From contig PS015021.1 of NCBI GenBank assembly GCA_048213135.1, positions 85,618 through 141,127 of the forward strand: a DNA stretch of 55,510 nucleotides. The letters run 5' to 3'. The notes below the pieces were generated by a model, which worked only from the letters and a program-made list of their open reading frames with translations, was not told where the DNA came from and searched no databases. Below are positions 23,283-39,175 of this stretch, in pieces. The translations under genes were made by a program, and so were the position numbers. The stretch comes from Reclinomonas americana ATCC 50394. Its lineage: Eukaryota; Jakobida; Jakobea; Jakobida. How positions within the stretch are numbered: the stretch's first letter is position 1; the number at the start of each line of letters is the position of its first letter.

Positions 23283-24320
23283 ATGAAGTTTGCTTCTGCT
23301 CTTCTCTTTGCCGCACTCTTGTGCGTGCTTGCTGTCGCTGCTCGTGCCGACGTGCTGCGTGCGGCCGGTGGCTACTACCCACCCACCTCTGTCGATGTCG
23401 TCTGCTACGGCGGCACCACCATCAAGGTCGTCTCGGCCACCATCCGCGGTTGCACTCAGGGTGAGTCTCCTCCACTTGATGACACGCTCTCTGCCGTGCT
23501 GGTACCTCTTTTCTCTCTGGCACACATGCATCGCCACTCACTCTCTTTGTCTCCGCACGCAGCTGATGGCTGCAAGTCCATCGCCACGGACGGATGCACG
23601 AGCGTGAAAGACGTTACTCAAAATCCACTGGTCCAGAAGCTGAACGGCGACACGAAAGGCTGGCTGCGCGTTGAGGACTTTGAGGTGAGCAGGAGCATGT
23701 GATATGTGTGAAGTGCAACATCGGTTTCACTCACCTTCTATTCCGAACGTGACCAACGCCGGCGGAGCAGTATTCGAGCAAGTGCCTTCAGTCGCGTGTG
23801 CTGTACTTTGAGTACCAGTGCGTGAAGGACCACATCTACCCACCGAAGCCCATCCCCAAGCCGAGCCCGGTCAAGGTCTACAAGGCGTGCGGTGGCTGGG
23901 CGGTTGATCTCGACTGCCGCTCCGGTGGTGACATTTTCATCGTGTCGGCTGTCGTGCGCGGCGCCGAGACCACCGACGGCTGCTACGGAAACACTGCGTC
24001 GAAGGGCCCGTGCGCCACCATCAAGAACTACACGGTTGAGTCACATCCCCACTTTGCTGTCTTCCCTGCCATACCTCACCTCATTTTTCCCCATCTCTTG
24101 CGCGCAGCATGAGGTCGGCTACTCGTGCAACGGCAAGAATCAGTGCTGGAGCCGCGTGGAGGATCTGGAGGGCTCGCCGTTCTCTGGCTACTTTGCCAAG
24201 TGCTGGAACCACCAGACCAGCTCGGGTGCGCTCGGCAACGGCACCGGCAATGTCGGCTTCCGTGTGCTGGAGATCACCTACAAGTGCGTCGACCTCAAGT
24301 ACTACGACGACGACAACTAA
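23283..24320 (+). CDS. Secreted SUEL-type lectin, copy 3
   Basis: Four exons (23283-23460, 23563-23684, 23771-24034, 24108-24320) give 258 residues. The signal peptide is identical to copies 1 and 2. The first domain has diverged most (GGTTIKVVSATIRGCTQ; KSIATDGCTSVKDVTQNP), while the second SUEL domain is nearly unchanged. The C-terminus is short and acidic (YYDDDN). Introns fall at the same places and phases, and the third again begins GTTGAG. Divergence in domain 1 with conservation of domain 2 could mean gene conversion or different constraint; the sequence alone does not decide. Confidence 0.88.
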
Positions 24321-24582
24321 GGCCTGCGTGTGTGTGCGCGTTGAGTCTGTGGAGAGGAAAATGTTCACGGCTAGAGTCCACCGTGCCTCGTGATCTCTGC
24401 TGGTAGTGGTGGCGCACACGAGAGCTACAGAGAATCTTGTTAGTGAAAACCAAATGGCCCACAAGGAATTGCGTGTCCGTCTGCCAAACAGTAACGTACG
24501 GGGGTACACATTATAGTGGCACGAGGATTACGCTCCCTCGGCCTTGATTACAAACAAATAAGACTGGTTATCGCATGCCTAT

Positions 24583-29404
<4,822 letters not shown>

Positions 29405-30448
29405 TGGGATGCACTCTCACCAACTCTCTCTCTCTCTCTCACACTCTCTCTTCCTCTATCAGTGCACTCTGAGCGCGCGCGTGTGTATGTGTGCACACCC
29501 CACACACAGACTCAGACGCTCACACACTGTGCGTGTTCTGTTCTATCTGTAACGGCGAGCTGTTCGTTTGTGAACATACTGTGTGCGTCTCCCCACATGG
29601 AGCGAATGATGCCTTGTGTGGTTGTCCTCACTGTGTGTGTGACACTGAGTGAGAGACGCACTTTGTTGGTCGCCGCTCTCCTCCCCCTCCTCCATTCTTC
29701 AGTCAAAACGATGGGAGGCGTTGACGCTCTTGATGTGGCAGGTGTCACTTGTCAAAAATACTGGATAAAGCAAACTGCAGCTGCCTCGCCTGTCGCTGAG
29801 AAGCAATAAGTACGAATCCGTAATCCCCTACGATTCCTCTTACAACTTCTTCAAGATTTGGTGAAGGTTGCAATTGCAGAGAGGCACGAGAATACGAATT
29901 CGAATTCAAACAATAGCAACAAATCAACACGTTCACCACCAAACAAGCAACAGCTGTCTTGAGGACCAAGTCGAACCGTATCCCAAATATCAACACAAAT
30001 ACCAATCTTGAGGCAGCAGCAGGTTCCTTGCAATTGTGTGTTCGCTCTCATCGCATCAGTGAGAAATGGTCGAGACGTCTCCTGCGGGCGCTGCTGCAAG
30101 AAAAACCACGGCTCGTGACAAGCATGCTCGAATTTGACTGATTTATCGTGCCGTTTCTCTGATGTCTCAGTTTCTGGTGCTCTGTAGCTTGGATTGTGGA
30201 AGGCGTTCACGGGAAACGAATTCGAACAGTAACTGCCTGTACATCGGCGTCAATACTGTTTCACTCTTCCAGGCTCCGTTCGCCGCCATCCTGGGCTTTT
30301 TCTGGCAACCCGCTGCTGCCCAGAGCCACGCATACTCTCTTTATGCAGTTTCTCATTTGTGGTACAATTTACGACGGCCAATAATACCGTCCAAAAGCGA
30401 GCGGCAGTTGTTCGATCCGATTCACACACACACGCACGCTCTCCACAC
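29405..30448. other. Spacer between divergent genes
   Basis: About 1 kb between the channel (minus) and a membrane protein (plus). I see no coding exon. A (TC)n tract lies near 29425 and AT-richer sequence at 29820-30010 with GAATTCGAATTC. Both promoters should lie here. Confidence 0.6.
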
Positions 30449-31730
30449 ATGAGCGCACGAGAACGCGTCGCCCCCGACCCCTCCACCACTCACGCCTACG
30501 CCGAGCCACCGCTGCACACACAGATGGATGTGCATCCACACCGTGTGCATCCTGATCATGAAGATCCGCCTCCTCCAGATCCTCTTCGCTCGCGACCGGC
30601 CTTCTCTCCCGCTCACCAGCGACGTCGGGAGAGCGAGGACGAGGAGGAGGACGAGGCGGTGCAGAAGGGCGGAAGAAAGCGGAAAGTGGACTACTTTACG
30701 AAGCTGTTGCACTCGCTGGAGAGTCGCAATGTGAACATCACAGCGGAGGAGAAGGAGCTGCAGGATCGTGCAGAGCAGGTGGCCTTCCACCAGCTCATGA
30801 TCGAGATGCTGAGGGAGCGCAAGCAGCGAGTTGAGTGCGAGTGCGGGAGAGAGATAGAGAGAGAGAGACTCTCCTCGCTTGTAGACAACTACTCACACTG
30901 TTGTTGTGTGGTCAGGGCTGCTGGTCGCGCATGTTGGACTTTGCCAGTGGTTCGACTCTGTACACCACCATGGCTGTCAAGTTTTGTCACGTCGCCTACA
31001 GCAATGGCTGTTGTTCTTGCCTCTCATGACGCGCTTCGTGTGCAGCTCCCCGCCGGACGAGCTGTGGGATCGCCTCAACTCGCAGTGGACGACTGTGGGC
31101 GTGGTTGCCGCTCTCATGGCCTCGTTTGCCTACTCCACCATCTCCATCTCGCCAAAGGACATCGTGTCGCCGGCGGAGGGCGAGGAGATCAGCCAGTGGG
31201 TGCTGGTGCGTTCGTTGTTCCTTACTTTGGTCACCACGGCGTGCATTCCAACTGTTCCTCGTCTCACACACAGGCATACGCCCTCATCAACCTGTTCTCG
31301 TTCGTGTTGAACGCACTGGTCACGATCCTCGCCACGTGGTTCTTCATCTTGGCGTCGTCGGTGCCACGCGCCCACCTGAATGTGTGGGTCCTGACGCACG
31401 CTCGCTTCTTGCTGATTCCGATCATTCTCATGGTGGTGGCATCCACGCTGCTCGTTGCTGGTGCGCTGGCACTTTGCCGTTCTTCTCCTCACAGTCCTTT
31501 TCTTACACTTGCTTCCAGCGGTGGCCCTCGCCACGTCGTACGTGTACGGGCAGACGTCGGCCATTGTGACACTGACAGGCACTGGCGCCTTCCTGGCTCC
31601 CGTCTTCATCATCAACTTGTACCTGGCCATTCGCACCGCCAGGGCGCACGACAAGTGGGCCATTCGGTCGCGCAAGTCGCGCGGCAGTGTGCCAGTTGCT
31701 GCCAGCATGCCTGGCGCGACAGGCCTTTGA
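30449..31730 (+). CDS. Multi-pass membrane protein with charged N-terminus (345 aa)
   Basis: Four exons (30449-30829, 30948-31205, 31274-31460, 31519-31730) close in frame. The N-terminus is Pro/His-rich, then acidic and basic (EDEEEDEAVQKGGRKRKVDY), and leads into a short coiled coil. Four or five hydrophobic helices follow: WLLFLPLMTRFV, VGVVAALMASFAYST, LINLFSFVLNALVTILATWF, FLLIPIILMVVASTLL and AFLAPVFIINLYLAI. The tail is basic. The first donor is GTTGAG, with its acceptor in TTTGCCAG; this is the only pairing that restores the reading frame. I recognise no family. Confidence 0.75.
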
Positions 31731-31792
31731 CCACCCCCAAACGCGGTACCATAAAAAAAGGATTCATTTTTTCTTTTCGCTGCGTGCACGTG

Positions 31793-32476
31793 TCACCTCA
31801 CACGCGGTGGCAGTCCGCCACTTGCGTGGCGTTGTCGACCATTGTCGTCCACCTGCGTTCTCGATCCTTGCTTGCGTGGTGGTGGTGGTGGTGGCGGCGG
31901 CGGGCCAGCAAATCGTCGCAGGCGCAACATCTCCAACGCGCGAGCGAATCGAGACGAGGCCTCGACACGGTCTTGCTCGCTCTCCTGCAGCATTGCCGTC
32001 GAGCATTGCATGACGGCGGGGGCACTGACGAGGCTGACGCTGTCCGCGGCCGAGTTGTCGGCACGCTCGGTCACCCCGTTCGGCAACTGTTCACCCTCCA
32101 TGAATGCAATCGGCATCGGCATCGCGTACGCCTTGGAGCGATGACGATCGCCCATGCCAGGCGGGAGTGTCAGTGCCGGCAACTTGCGGGGTGGTCTGCG
32201 CTTGGGTTGTTCCGCGACGACGCCAGACGAGGTCGAGCGCGTCATGGCGGGCGCTCGCGACCGCGGCAAGGGAATGTCGCCTCGCGTTATGATCGTTGTG
32301 CTGGTGACCACGGCCATGGAGGCGAGACTCAGCCTCTTGTTGCTCGACACGGGCACAATGGCGGTGCTGTCGAGAGAGGCCACCAACGGCTTGCTCGACA
32401 GCGTCGTTGGCCGCGAGTGGCTCCAGCTGCTGGGCACACTGCCGGCCGTTCTGTGTTCACTTGCGCACACTCCCAT
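31793..32476 (-). CDS. Proline-tract protein with possible N-myristoylation site (227 aa)
   Basis: Single exon. It starts MGVCAS, which fits the MGxxxS N-myristoylation pattern with a nearby Cys that could be palmitoylated. The middle is basic and Ser/Thr/Pro-rich (KRRPPRKLPALTLPPG). A helical stretch (SRFARALEMLRLRRFAG) runs into nine prolines and a basic tail. Such Pro-runs often bind profilin or SH3/WW domains. The gene ends 62 bases from the stop of the membrane-protein gene, so the two converge. A coding role is supported by the long open frame and GC-rich codon use, not by homology. Confidence 0.55.
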   Translation of the reverse strand: MGVCASEHRTAGSVPSSWSHSRPTTLSSKPLVASLDSTAIVPVSSNKRLSLASMAVVTSTTIITRGDIPLPRSRAPAMTRSTSSGVVAEQPKRRPPRKLPALTLPPGMGDRHRSKAYAMPMPIAFMEGEQLPNGVTERADNSAADSVSLVSAPAVMQCSTAMLQESEQDRVEASSRFARALEMLRLRRFAGPPPPPPPPPRKQGSRTQVDDNGRQRHASGGLPPRVR

Positions 32477-32969
32477 GGAACAGTAGGTGTCGGTGACTTG
32501 TCTCCTCTCTCCCGAGATTGCAAAGAAATCGGTAGAGGTGGTTTACCTCCCCGGCTTGCGGCGGTTCAGAGGTTGCGTCGCAGCTTCGTGGCAACACTGC
32601 TCCCACATGGCATGCAGTTGGCAATTTGCGGGCCGGAAGAATCGGGTACACGCGGAAATTGTGTGTGGTTGTGTCACAGTGCGGCGGTGGCGAGATTGAA
32701 AGGGGAGGGTGTTGAGAGCAGGAGGATGAGGTGTGGAGAATGGAGGAGAGAGCGGGGGAGAAAAGTTGTCTGAAGAGTGAGAACTTTAGACAGTTCGTCG
32801 CTGTCACGACGCATGCGCGCAAATTGCGAGAAGGAGAGAGTGCGGTCGCGGCTTCCGAAAGAACTAGAAGCAGTGTTGCATGGCTGTGGTGTGCAAGCGC
32901 GAGGGATGGAGAGGGAAGAAAAGTCGTTCCGCACCTCACCCAATTTGGGAAAAACCGTCGTTTTTGCAT
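32477..32969. other. Spacer, no gene recognised
   Basis: About 490 bases between two minus-strand genes. Open frames here are short and overlap on both strands, and none shows a domain or splice pattern. Confidence 0.5.
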
Positions 32970-33687
32970 TCATTCGGCAATATCCACCGCACCGAGCGTG
33001 TCAAATTGCAGGCTGTCAACGTCACGCGCGGAACACGTGTATTGCAGCCGAATGTAGATGGAAGCACCTGTGAAGTTGAAGCGGGGCGGTGAGGTGGCAA
33101 GGGGAAAATGAAGTTGCTAGCAAGTGGGGCTCACCTTGGCAAGGCGACGGATTGAGGCCGAGATTGGGGAGCGACGATTGCACTCGCAGCTACGGGGGGA
33201 AAAGTGAGTGGAAAGGTGGAAAGTAGACGATAGAGACGAGGGCACGCAACTGAGCAAATGGCGGCCGAGTCGCACAGAGATGAAAAGTAGCCACCGGCGT
33301 CGGGAATCAGTGCGTCGCAGAACTTGCTGATATCCTGCGGTTGTCGTGCGTCGGTGCGACCCCATTTGGCGGACACGATGCGCACGTTGCGGCGCGGCGC
33401 GGGTGCCGGGTCGAACTGGCGGCATTCGAGTTGGAGGACGGAGTTTTCCAGCGCGACGGCCTCTGCGATAGGGCACAAAGGGATGAGGGAGAGGGAGAGG
33501 GTGAAGGAGAGGGGGCAGCATGGACAGAAACGAAGTGGCATGCAAGACGGAGAGAGAAAGGCGAAGTAAGTGAGTGAGAAAGAGACTGGAAAGGCGGGCG
33601 GTAAGGTCACAGGATGCAGCTTGGACGGAAACGAAGCAGAGGGTGGATCGAAGAGGGAAGTGGTGAAGTGAGAGAGAGTGAGAGAGG

Positions 33688-33729
<42 letters not shown>

Positions 33730-34310
33730 GGAGGGAGAAGNNNNNNNNNNNNNNNNNNNNNNNNNNNNNNNNNNNNNNNNNNNNNNNNNNNNNNNNNNNN
33801 NNNNNNNNNNNNNNNNNNNNNNNNNNNNNNNNNNNNNNNNNNNNNNNNNNNNNNNNNNNNNNNNNNNNNNNNNNNNNNNNNNNNNNNNNNNNNNNNNNNN
33901 NNNNNNNNNNNNNNNNNNNNNNNNNNNNNNNNNNNNNNNNNNNNNNNNNNNNNNNNNNNNNNNNNNNNNNNNNNNNNNNNNNNNNNNNNNNNNNNNNNNN
34001 NNNNNNNNNNNNNNNNNNNNNNNNNNNNAGAGAGAGAACGCAAGCCCACCAACTCACACCGAAGAGCGAGAAGGAGAGTGATAGGAGAGCACAAATGACA
34101 ACTGCTGCTCTCTCTCTCTCTCTCTCTGCGCGCACTCACCATACGTCAACACAGTCGTCCCAGTGCTGCACACACACATGGAGTGAGTCTCTTCCCCTCA
34201 GCCCTTCTCTCTCTTTCTCTCACACACCTCATCGCCGCCTGCGCTAGTGTCACCAGCAACAGCGAGAGCACAAGCAAGAAGAGCGCAGCGGCATGCGACC
34301 TCTCCACCAT
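32970..34310 (-). CDS. Fourth SUEL-type lectin, single domain, secreted (157 aa)
   Basis: Five exons (34310-34228, 34165-34140, 33462-33251, 33189-33135, 33067-32970) close in frame. Exon 2 is only 26 bases. A strong signal peptide (AAALFLLVLSLLLVTLAQA) precedes one SUEL domain: VALENSVLQLEC, VRIVSAKWGRTD, CDSAAIC, PSPCQGASIYIRLQYTC. The last segment is formed across three exons, and the family pattern (C...C, DPC-like PSPC, Y.C end) is recovered only with these splices, including a GTTGCG donor at 33250. It is not a recent copy of the three tandem lectins: sequence, domain number and intron places differ. Ligand unknown; galactose or rhamnose is the family norm. Confidence 0.82.
33741..34028. 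other. Assembly gap, 288 N, inside an intron
   Basis: Lies between the 26-base exon and the main exon of the single-domain lectin gene. The left flank is an (AG)n tract at 33692-33725. The exon phases on both sides agree, so no exon need be missing. Confidence 0.99.
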
Positions 34311-34432
34311 CAGTGCAAATTCGGATTTTCGCGCCAAGAATGCGTTTTGCAGAGGCGACGACGCAGTTCAAAAGAAACAAGTGTACACTGCCTGTTGAGG
34401 TAACCAGGGAACCTACCAAGCTTGCTCATCGA

Positions 34433-34830
34433 TCAACTGCTGCTCATATCCCTAAATGTCAAATGATGTGGCGCCTTGTTGTGGTCCTTGTGGATCAACT
34501 GCACTGTCGTCAGGACCAGGTGCAGTGGCGGGAGCACAACACTGAACGCGATGGAGACGTAGTACGCTGCCGTGCTTGACGTGTGCAACTTGCTCAAGTC
34601 GTCGTTCCAGGTGGCAATAATTCCGGCAATCAGCAATATATATATGGCGTCGTTGATCAGCCAGATGCCTTTGCAGGTCACCATGAGGGCGTCAAAGTCG
34701 CGCACTTTCGAGTCCAGCGACAACCCGTCGCACTGTTTCATGCAGTGCCAGGCCAACACGATTTCGACAGTGATAATAAAGGGAACTTCCGCAATCAGAA
34801 CCCACTGCACGTACTGCGCACGGAGAGAGA

Positions 34831-34861
<31 letters not shown>

Positions 34862-35226
34862 CAGAAGTCAGGATCGTCGAGAAGGCGAGTGCGCCCAACC
34901 TCGTGCAAGAACAGACCTTGGCCAGCGCCGAATATGAGGCACCGAAGAAAGCTGCCCAGTGAAAGCAGTCGATGATGGCGTGGATGAGAGCGCGCACCGG
35001 CAGCCAGTTACGCTTCGATTGGATTGCACATTCAACGACAGCTGCGCCAGCACATATACAACGATGAGCAAACTCGTGGAGGTTGATAGTTTTTTGCACA
35101 GATATCCGGACACGCACTGAGAGCGTGAGTGGTCAAGTCGTCACAACCCAAGTGGTGGATGAATCTCGAGGCTGCCGCCTCCACGCTGTTGACCACGGAG
35201 TGCTCGGCCGGGGCGACGGGATACAT
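34433..35226 (-). CDS. Small multi-pass membrane protein (204 aa)
   Basis: Three exons (35226-35118, 35041-34917, 34813-34433) close in frame. The start ATG (MYPVAPAEHS) is a choice; an upstream exon cannot be excluded. Hydrophobic helices: LIHAIIDCFHWAAFFGASY, VLIAEVPFIITVEIVLAW, IWLINDAIYILLIAGIIA and YVSIAFSVVLPPLHLVL. They are followed by a short polar tail (NKAPHHLTFRDMSSS). The third exon is preceded by a clear CGCAG acceptor after an (AG)n tract. No family is recognised. The gene sits in a block of four minus-strand genes with spacers of 100-300 bases. Confidence 0.7.
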
Positions 35227-35534
35227 GGGGAGATGGGTGAAGGCGACGATATCGGGAACTGCTCACTGCGCGCGGTTTGATATCGCGAACTTGAGACACA
35301 GTGATACGACACGGCACAGCATCGCGAAACCGAGAGACGCAACGATGTGTGACGACGATGCAAAAGTGGGACGCTAAGGAACTCACTCCTGCTCTCCTGC
35401 GCGACTCGAAAAAGTGTAGGAAAAACTCTATACATGCTTGTCCGCCTCTCCAATCAGTCATGGTCGTGTCTGGTATTCGAGAGCTGCTGGCTCGGTGACA
35501 CACCTAGGTGTGGGCAAGCAGCGTGTCTCACCTA

Positions 35535-36809
35535 TCACCACCGGCACCACGGCTCGCGCCACAACAGCGCACGAGCCTCCTCCAGCACACAACACCGCAG
35601 CACCACATCCACCAAGTACCATTCGCAATCGCCGTCACCACCACTGACTTCGGCCGTCGCCATTGCCTGCTGCACAGCGTCCACCGCACTCTCCGCACTC
35701 GCCACCTCTCGCTGCGCCAAGCCGCGCGGCGTGTACAACAGGCTGGCGTATCCGTCGACCCAGCCGCCGACGACATTTGCGTCGTCGGGAAGCAGTGCCA
35801 GACTCGAGCAGCGCACTTGGAAGCCACCCGCCGCCGGCGACGTGTGACTGTACAGGAGCGCGCCACTGGCCAGCGACCAGAAATGCACAAAGCCATCGTG
35901 GCCGGCGCTCACCACGCACCGCGAGTCGCCCGTCACCTCCACTCCGGTCACCGACTTGGACGGGCACACCGTCTCACACCACAGTTGCTCGCCAGTGCGC
36001 CACGACCACGCTCGCACCGAGCCATCGCTGCCGCCAGCGACAATGTACTCGCCGTCGGGCGACACGGCCAGCGACACGGCAGCCAATCGAGCAGCACCGG
36101 CATCGCCTGGCATGCTCAGTCGACGCACGCGCGCACCGTCATCTTCACCATCGACGCACGTGCACACAATGTGCACACGGTTGAACTCCTCCGCAGCCTC
36201 CCCGCCCGACACCACCACGCGACGGCCATCGGGAGCAACCGCAATGGCGAACACACACGTCAGCTGCGCATCGACGCACGCCACCAGCTCCCCACTCGCT
36301 GCACACCACACGCGCACATGACCATCACTGCAGCCGACCGCCACCCGCGAGCCACCTCCCGGCACCACCGCCACCGCGGCCAGCGAGTACATCTCATTCG
36401 GCGGCATGATCTCATGCAGCGGGTCAACACGCTGCGTGCCACTCTCCATCAGTCGCTGCATCGCCCACACGCGCAGCACATTCGAGTCGCTGTGCACGAC
36501 GCTCCACCCGCTCAGCATCACCACGAAGCGCCCATCCGACGTGAACACCGCCCGCTTTGCAAACCACACCGCATCGCCGTCAGCTGTGTGCGTCGGTGTC
36601 GGGTACAACACACGTGGCATCGACTCGTCACCGCGCAGCGACCACAGACGCACACCCCAGTCGGTCTCCCAGCCGCACGAGAGCAGGAAGAGACCATTTG
36701 GCGACACCGACACCGACGACACTGGCACGCCGTGGTGGAAGACGCGAGGTGGAGCGGCGGGCGCAGGCGTTGCGGGCTGTGCAGGTTGTTGACTGCTCTT
36801 TGCGCCCAT
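35535..36809 (-). CDS. WD-repeat protein with N-myristoylation-type start (424 aa)
   Basis: Single exon, unusual in this intron-rich region. The start MGAKSS fits an N-myristoylation site. WD-type blades recur: VSSVSVSPNGLFLLSCG, then VRLWSLRG; AVVPGGGSRVAVGCSDG, then VRVWCAASGE; SLAVSPDGEYIVAGGSDGS, then VRAWSWRTGEQLW; and VEVTGDSRCVVSAGHDGFVH with FWSLASG. I count about seven blades, enough for one propeller. The C-terminal 60 residues are helical and lie outside it. A membrane-tethered scaffold is the natural reading, but partners are unknown. A 50-base element repeated at 15039 lies 176 bases upstream of the start. Confidence 0.85.
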   Translation of the reverse strand: MGAKSSQQPAQPATPAPAAPPRVFHHGVPVSSVSVSPNGLFLLSCGWETDWGVRLWSLRGDESMPRVLYPTPTHTADGDAVWFAKRAVFTSDGRFVVMLSGWSVVHSDSNVLRVWAMQRLMESGTQRVDPLHEIMPPNEMYSLAAVAVVPGGGSRVAVGCSDGHVRVWCAASGELVACVDAQLTCVFAIAVAPDGRRVVVSGGEAAEEFNRVHIVCTCVDGEDDGARVRRLSMPGDAGAARLAAVSLAVSPDGEYIVAGGSDGSVRAWSWRTGEQLWCETVCPSKSVTGVEVTGDSRCVVSAGHDGFVHFWSLASGALLYSHTSPAAGGFQVRCSSLALLPDDANVVGGWVDGYASLLYTPRGLAQREVASAESAVDAVQQAMATAEVSGGDGDCEWYLVDVVLRCCVLEEARALLWREPWCRW

Positions 36810-37525
36810 GAAAATGTGTTGCAGGCGGACAGCTGGTCCCGAGTTCGAGCATCAAAGACAAGGTGGAGGAGGAGAAGTGGGTACTAGGCTGGGCAGAGGT
36901 CGGTAGCTCTTCGACTGCGACACGCGGTAATACGCAGCGCGCGAACGCGTGATCTCGAGGATCCGAATCCGGATCCGGAAACAACAAAACACTTCATTCA
37001 CCACATTCCAATAATGCGACAAATGTCCACAAATCGTGAAGTTGGTCATGGACATGAAGCAAGACAACACCTTCAAGCTGTGGCCGCACACACGGTATAA
37101 GAGTAAGAGGCATTGGTGCGGACACTGCAGGAAGTGCTCTTCGACGCGGGTTGGTGATCACTTGCAAATGGCGCGAAGTGAAATCGATATCCGGATCCTG
37201 TTTTACACGAACGTAGACGACACCACACCGACAAGGTGGTGGCGGCATGCAAGACAGAGGAGAAGCGTGCAAGAGAGCAAGCACTGCAGGGTACGGCTCT
37301 TCGATGTACATGTGCAATTGCAATGGACTTGGAGCGATGTTCGGATCCTGTTTGCACTGGCTTAGATGATGCAGGCCAGCCGCTGTCACATGCAAGGTAG
37401 AGGACAAGTAGGCGCGACAGCGGGCCCTGCAGCGCGACACGTAATATGCAGCAGACACTTGGCGCGAAAACGTCGTCGGTCCTGTATGTTACACTCGCAA
37501 TCAAAATCAGTGTCGAGGAGGAGCA
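36810..37525. other. Spacer between divergent genes
   Basis: Separates the WD-repeat gene (minus) from acireductone dioxygenase (plus). It contains the second copy of the 50-base repeat. The core TCGGATCCTGTTT-like appears twice (37190 and 37340), and GGATCCGAATCCGGATCCGG lies at 36959-36978. No coding exon is seen. Confidence 0.6.
36986..37035 (-). repeat. 50-base dispersed repeat, copy B
   Basis: Reverse complement of 15039-15088 with no mismatch. It lies upstream of the WD-repeat gene and points the same way as that gene, as copy A does for the Crinkler-like gene. Confidence 0.9.
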
Positions 37526-37968
37526 ATGCGCGCGTACTATCTGGATCTGGAGGACGAGGTTGCGGGATCTGGAGTTGCCTCGGGCACTGGCGCAGTGGGG
37601 GAGGTGACAGAGGAGGAGTTGAAGGAGCTGGGAGTGTTGTACTGGAGGTTGGACATGTCGGCGCGTGACCGCGAGGCTGCGGAGGGTGGTCCGTCGTATT
37701 CGGCGCAGCTGGAGGGCATTTGTGTGGAGCGCGAGTATAAGAATCGTGATGAGGTTGGAAGGGGGGAAGGGAAAGGGAAAGGGGAAGGGAGAGGGAGAAG
37801 AGGAGAGAGAAAGGGGAGGGAGAGGGAGATGGAGAAGAGAAGAGAGAAGAGAGAGAGAGAGAGAGAGATAGGAAGGAGAGAGAGAAGGAGAGAGAGAGAC
37901 TGAGAGACTTAGAGATGATTGTGATGATTGTGATGATTGTGATTGCAGCAGTCATGTCGTTGCAGATG

Positions 37969-38035
<67 letters not shown>

Positions 38036-39105
38036 GTAGGTACGTAGTAGTAGACGACGTACGTAGGTAGGTACGGTACGGTACGTACGTACGAACGAAC
38101 GAACGAAACGACGGAACGGAACGGGAAACGGNNNNNNNNNNNNNNNNNNNNNNNNNNNNNNNNNNNNNNNNNNNNNNNNNNNNNNNNNNNNNNNNNNNNN
38201 NNNNNNNNNNNNNNNNNNNNNNNNNNNNNNNNNNNNNNNNNNNNNNNNNNNNNNNNNNNNNNNNNNNNNNNNNNNNNNNNNNNNNNNNNNNNNNNNNNNN
38301 NNNNNNNNNNNNNNNNNNNNNNNNNNNNNNNNNNNNNNNNNNNNNNNNNNNNNNNNNNNNNNNNNNNNNNNNNNNNNNNNNNNNNNNNNNNNNNNNNNNN
38401 NNNNNNNNNNNNNNNNNNNNNNNNNNNNNNNNNNNNNNNNNNNNNNNNNNNNNNNNNNNNNNNNNNNNNNNNNNNNNNNNNNNNNNNNNNNNNNNNNNNN
38501 NNNNNNNNNNNNNNNNNNNNNNNNNNNNNNNNNNNNNNNNNNNNNNNNNNNNNNNNNNNNNNNNNNNNNNNNNNNNNNNNNNNNNNNNNNNNNNNNNNNN
38601 NNNNNNNNNNNNNNNNNNNNNNNNNNNNNNNNNNNNNNNNNNNNNNNNNNNNNNNNNNNNNNNNNNNNNNNNNNNNNNNNNNNNNNNNNNNNNNNNNNNN
38701 NNNNNNNNNNNNNNNNNNNNNNNNNNNNNNNNNNNNNNNNNNNNNNNNNNNNNNNNNNNNNNNNNNNNNNNNNNNNNNNNNNNNNNNNNNNNNNNNNNNN
38801 NNNNNNNNNNNNNNNNNNNNNNNNNNNNNNNNNNNNNNNNNNNNNNNNNNNNNNNNNNNNNNNNNNNNNNNNNNNNNNNNNNNNNNNNNNNNNNNNNNNN
38901 NNNNNNNNNNNNNNNNNNNNNNNNNNNNNNNNNNNNNNNNNNNNNNNNNNNNNNNNNNNNNNNNNNNNNNNNNNNNNNNNNNNNNNNNNNNNNNNNNNNN
39001 NNNNNNNNNNNNNNNNNNNNNNNNNNNCGTACGTACGTACGTACGTACGTACGTACGTACGTACGTACGTACGTACGTACGTACGTACGTACGTACGTAC
39101 GTACG

Positions 39106-39175
<70 letters not shown>

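Noticed and set aside
30359-32773. 804-residue open frame on plus
   Set aside because: Reads through four spliced exons of the membrane-protein gene in the wrong frame and then across the opposite-strand proline-tract gene. No domain is seen, and the exon model explains the region.
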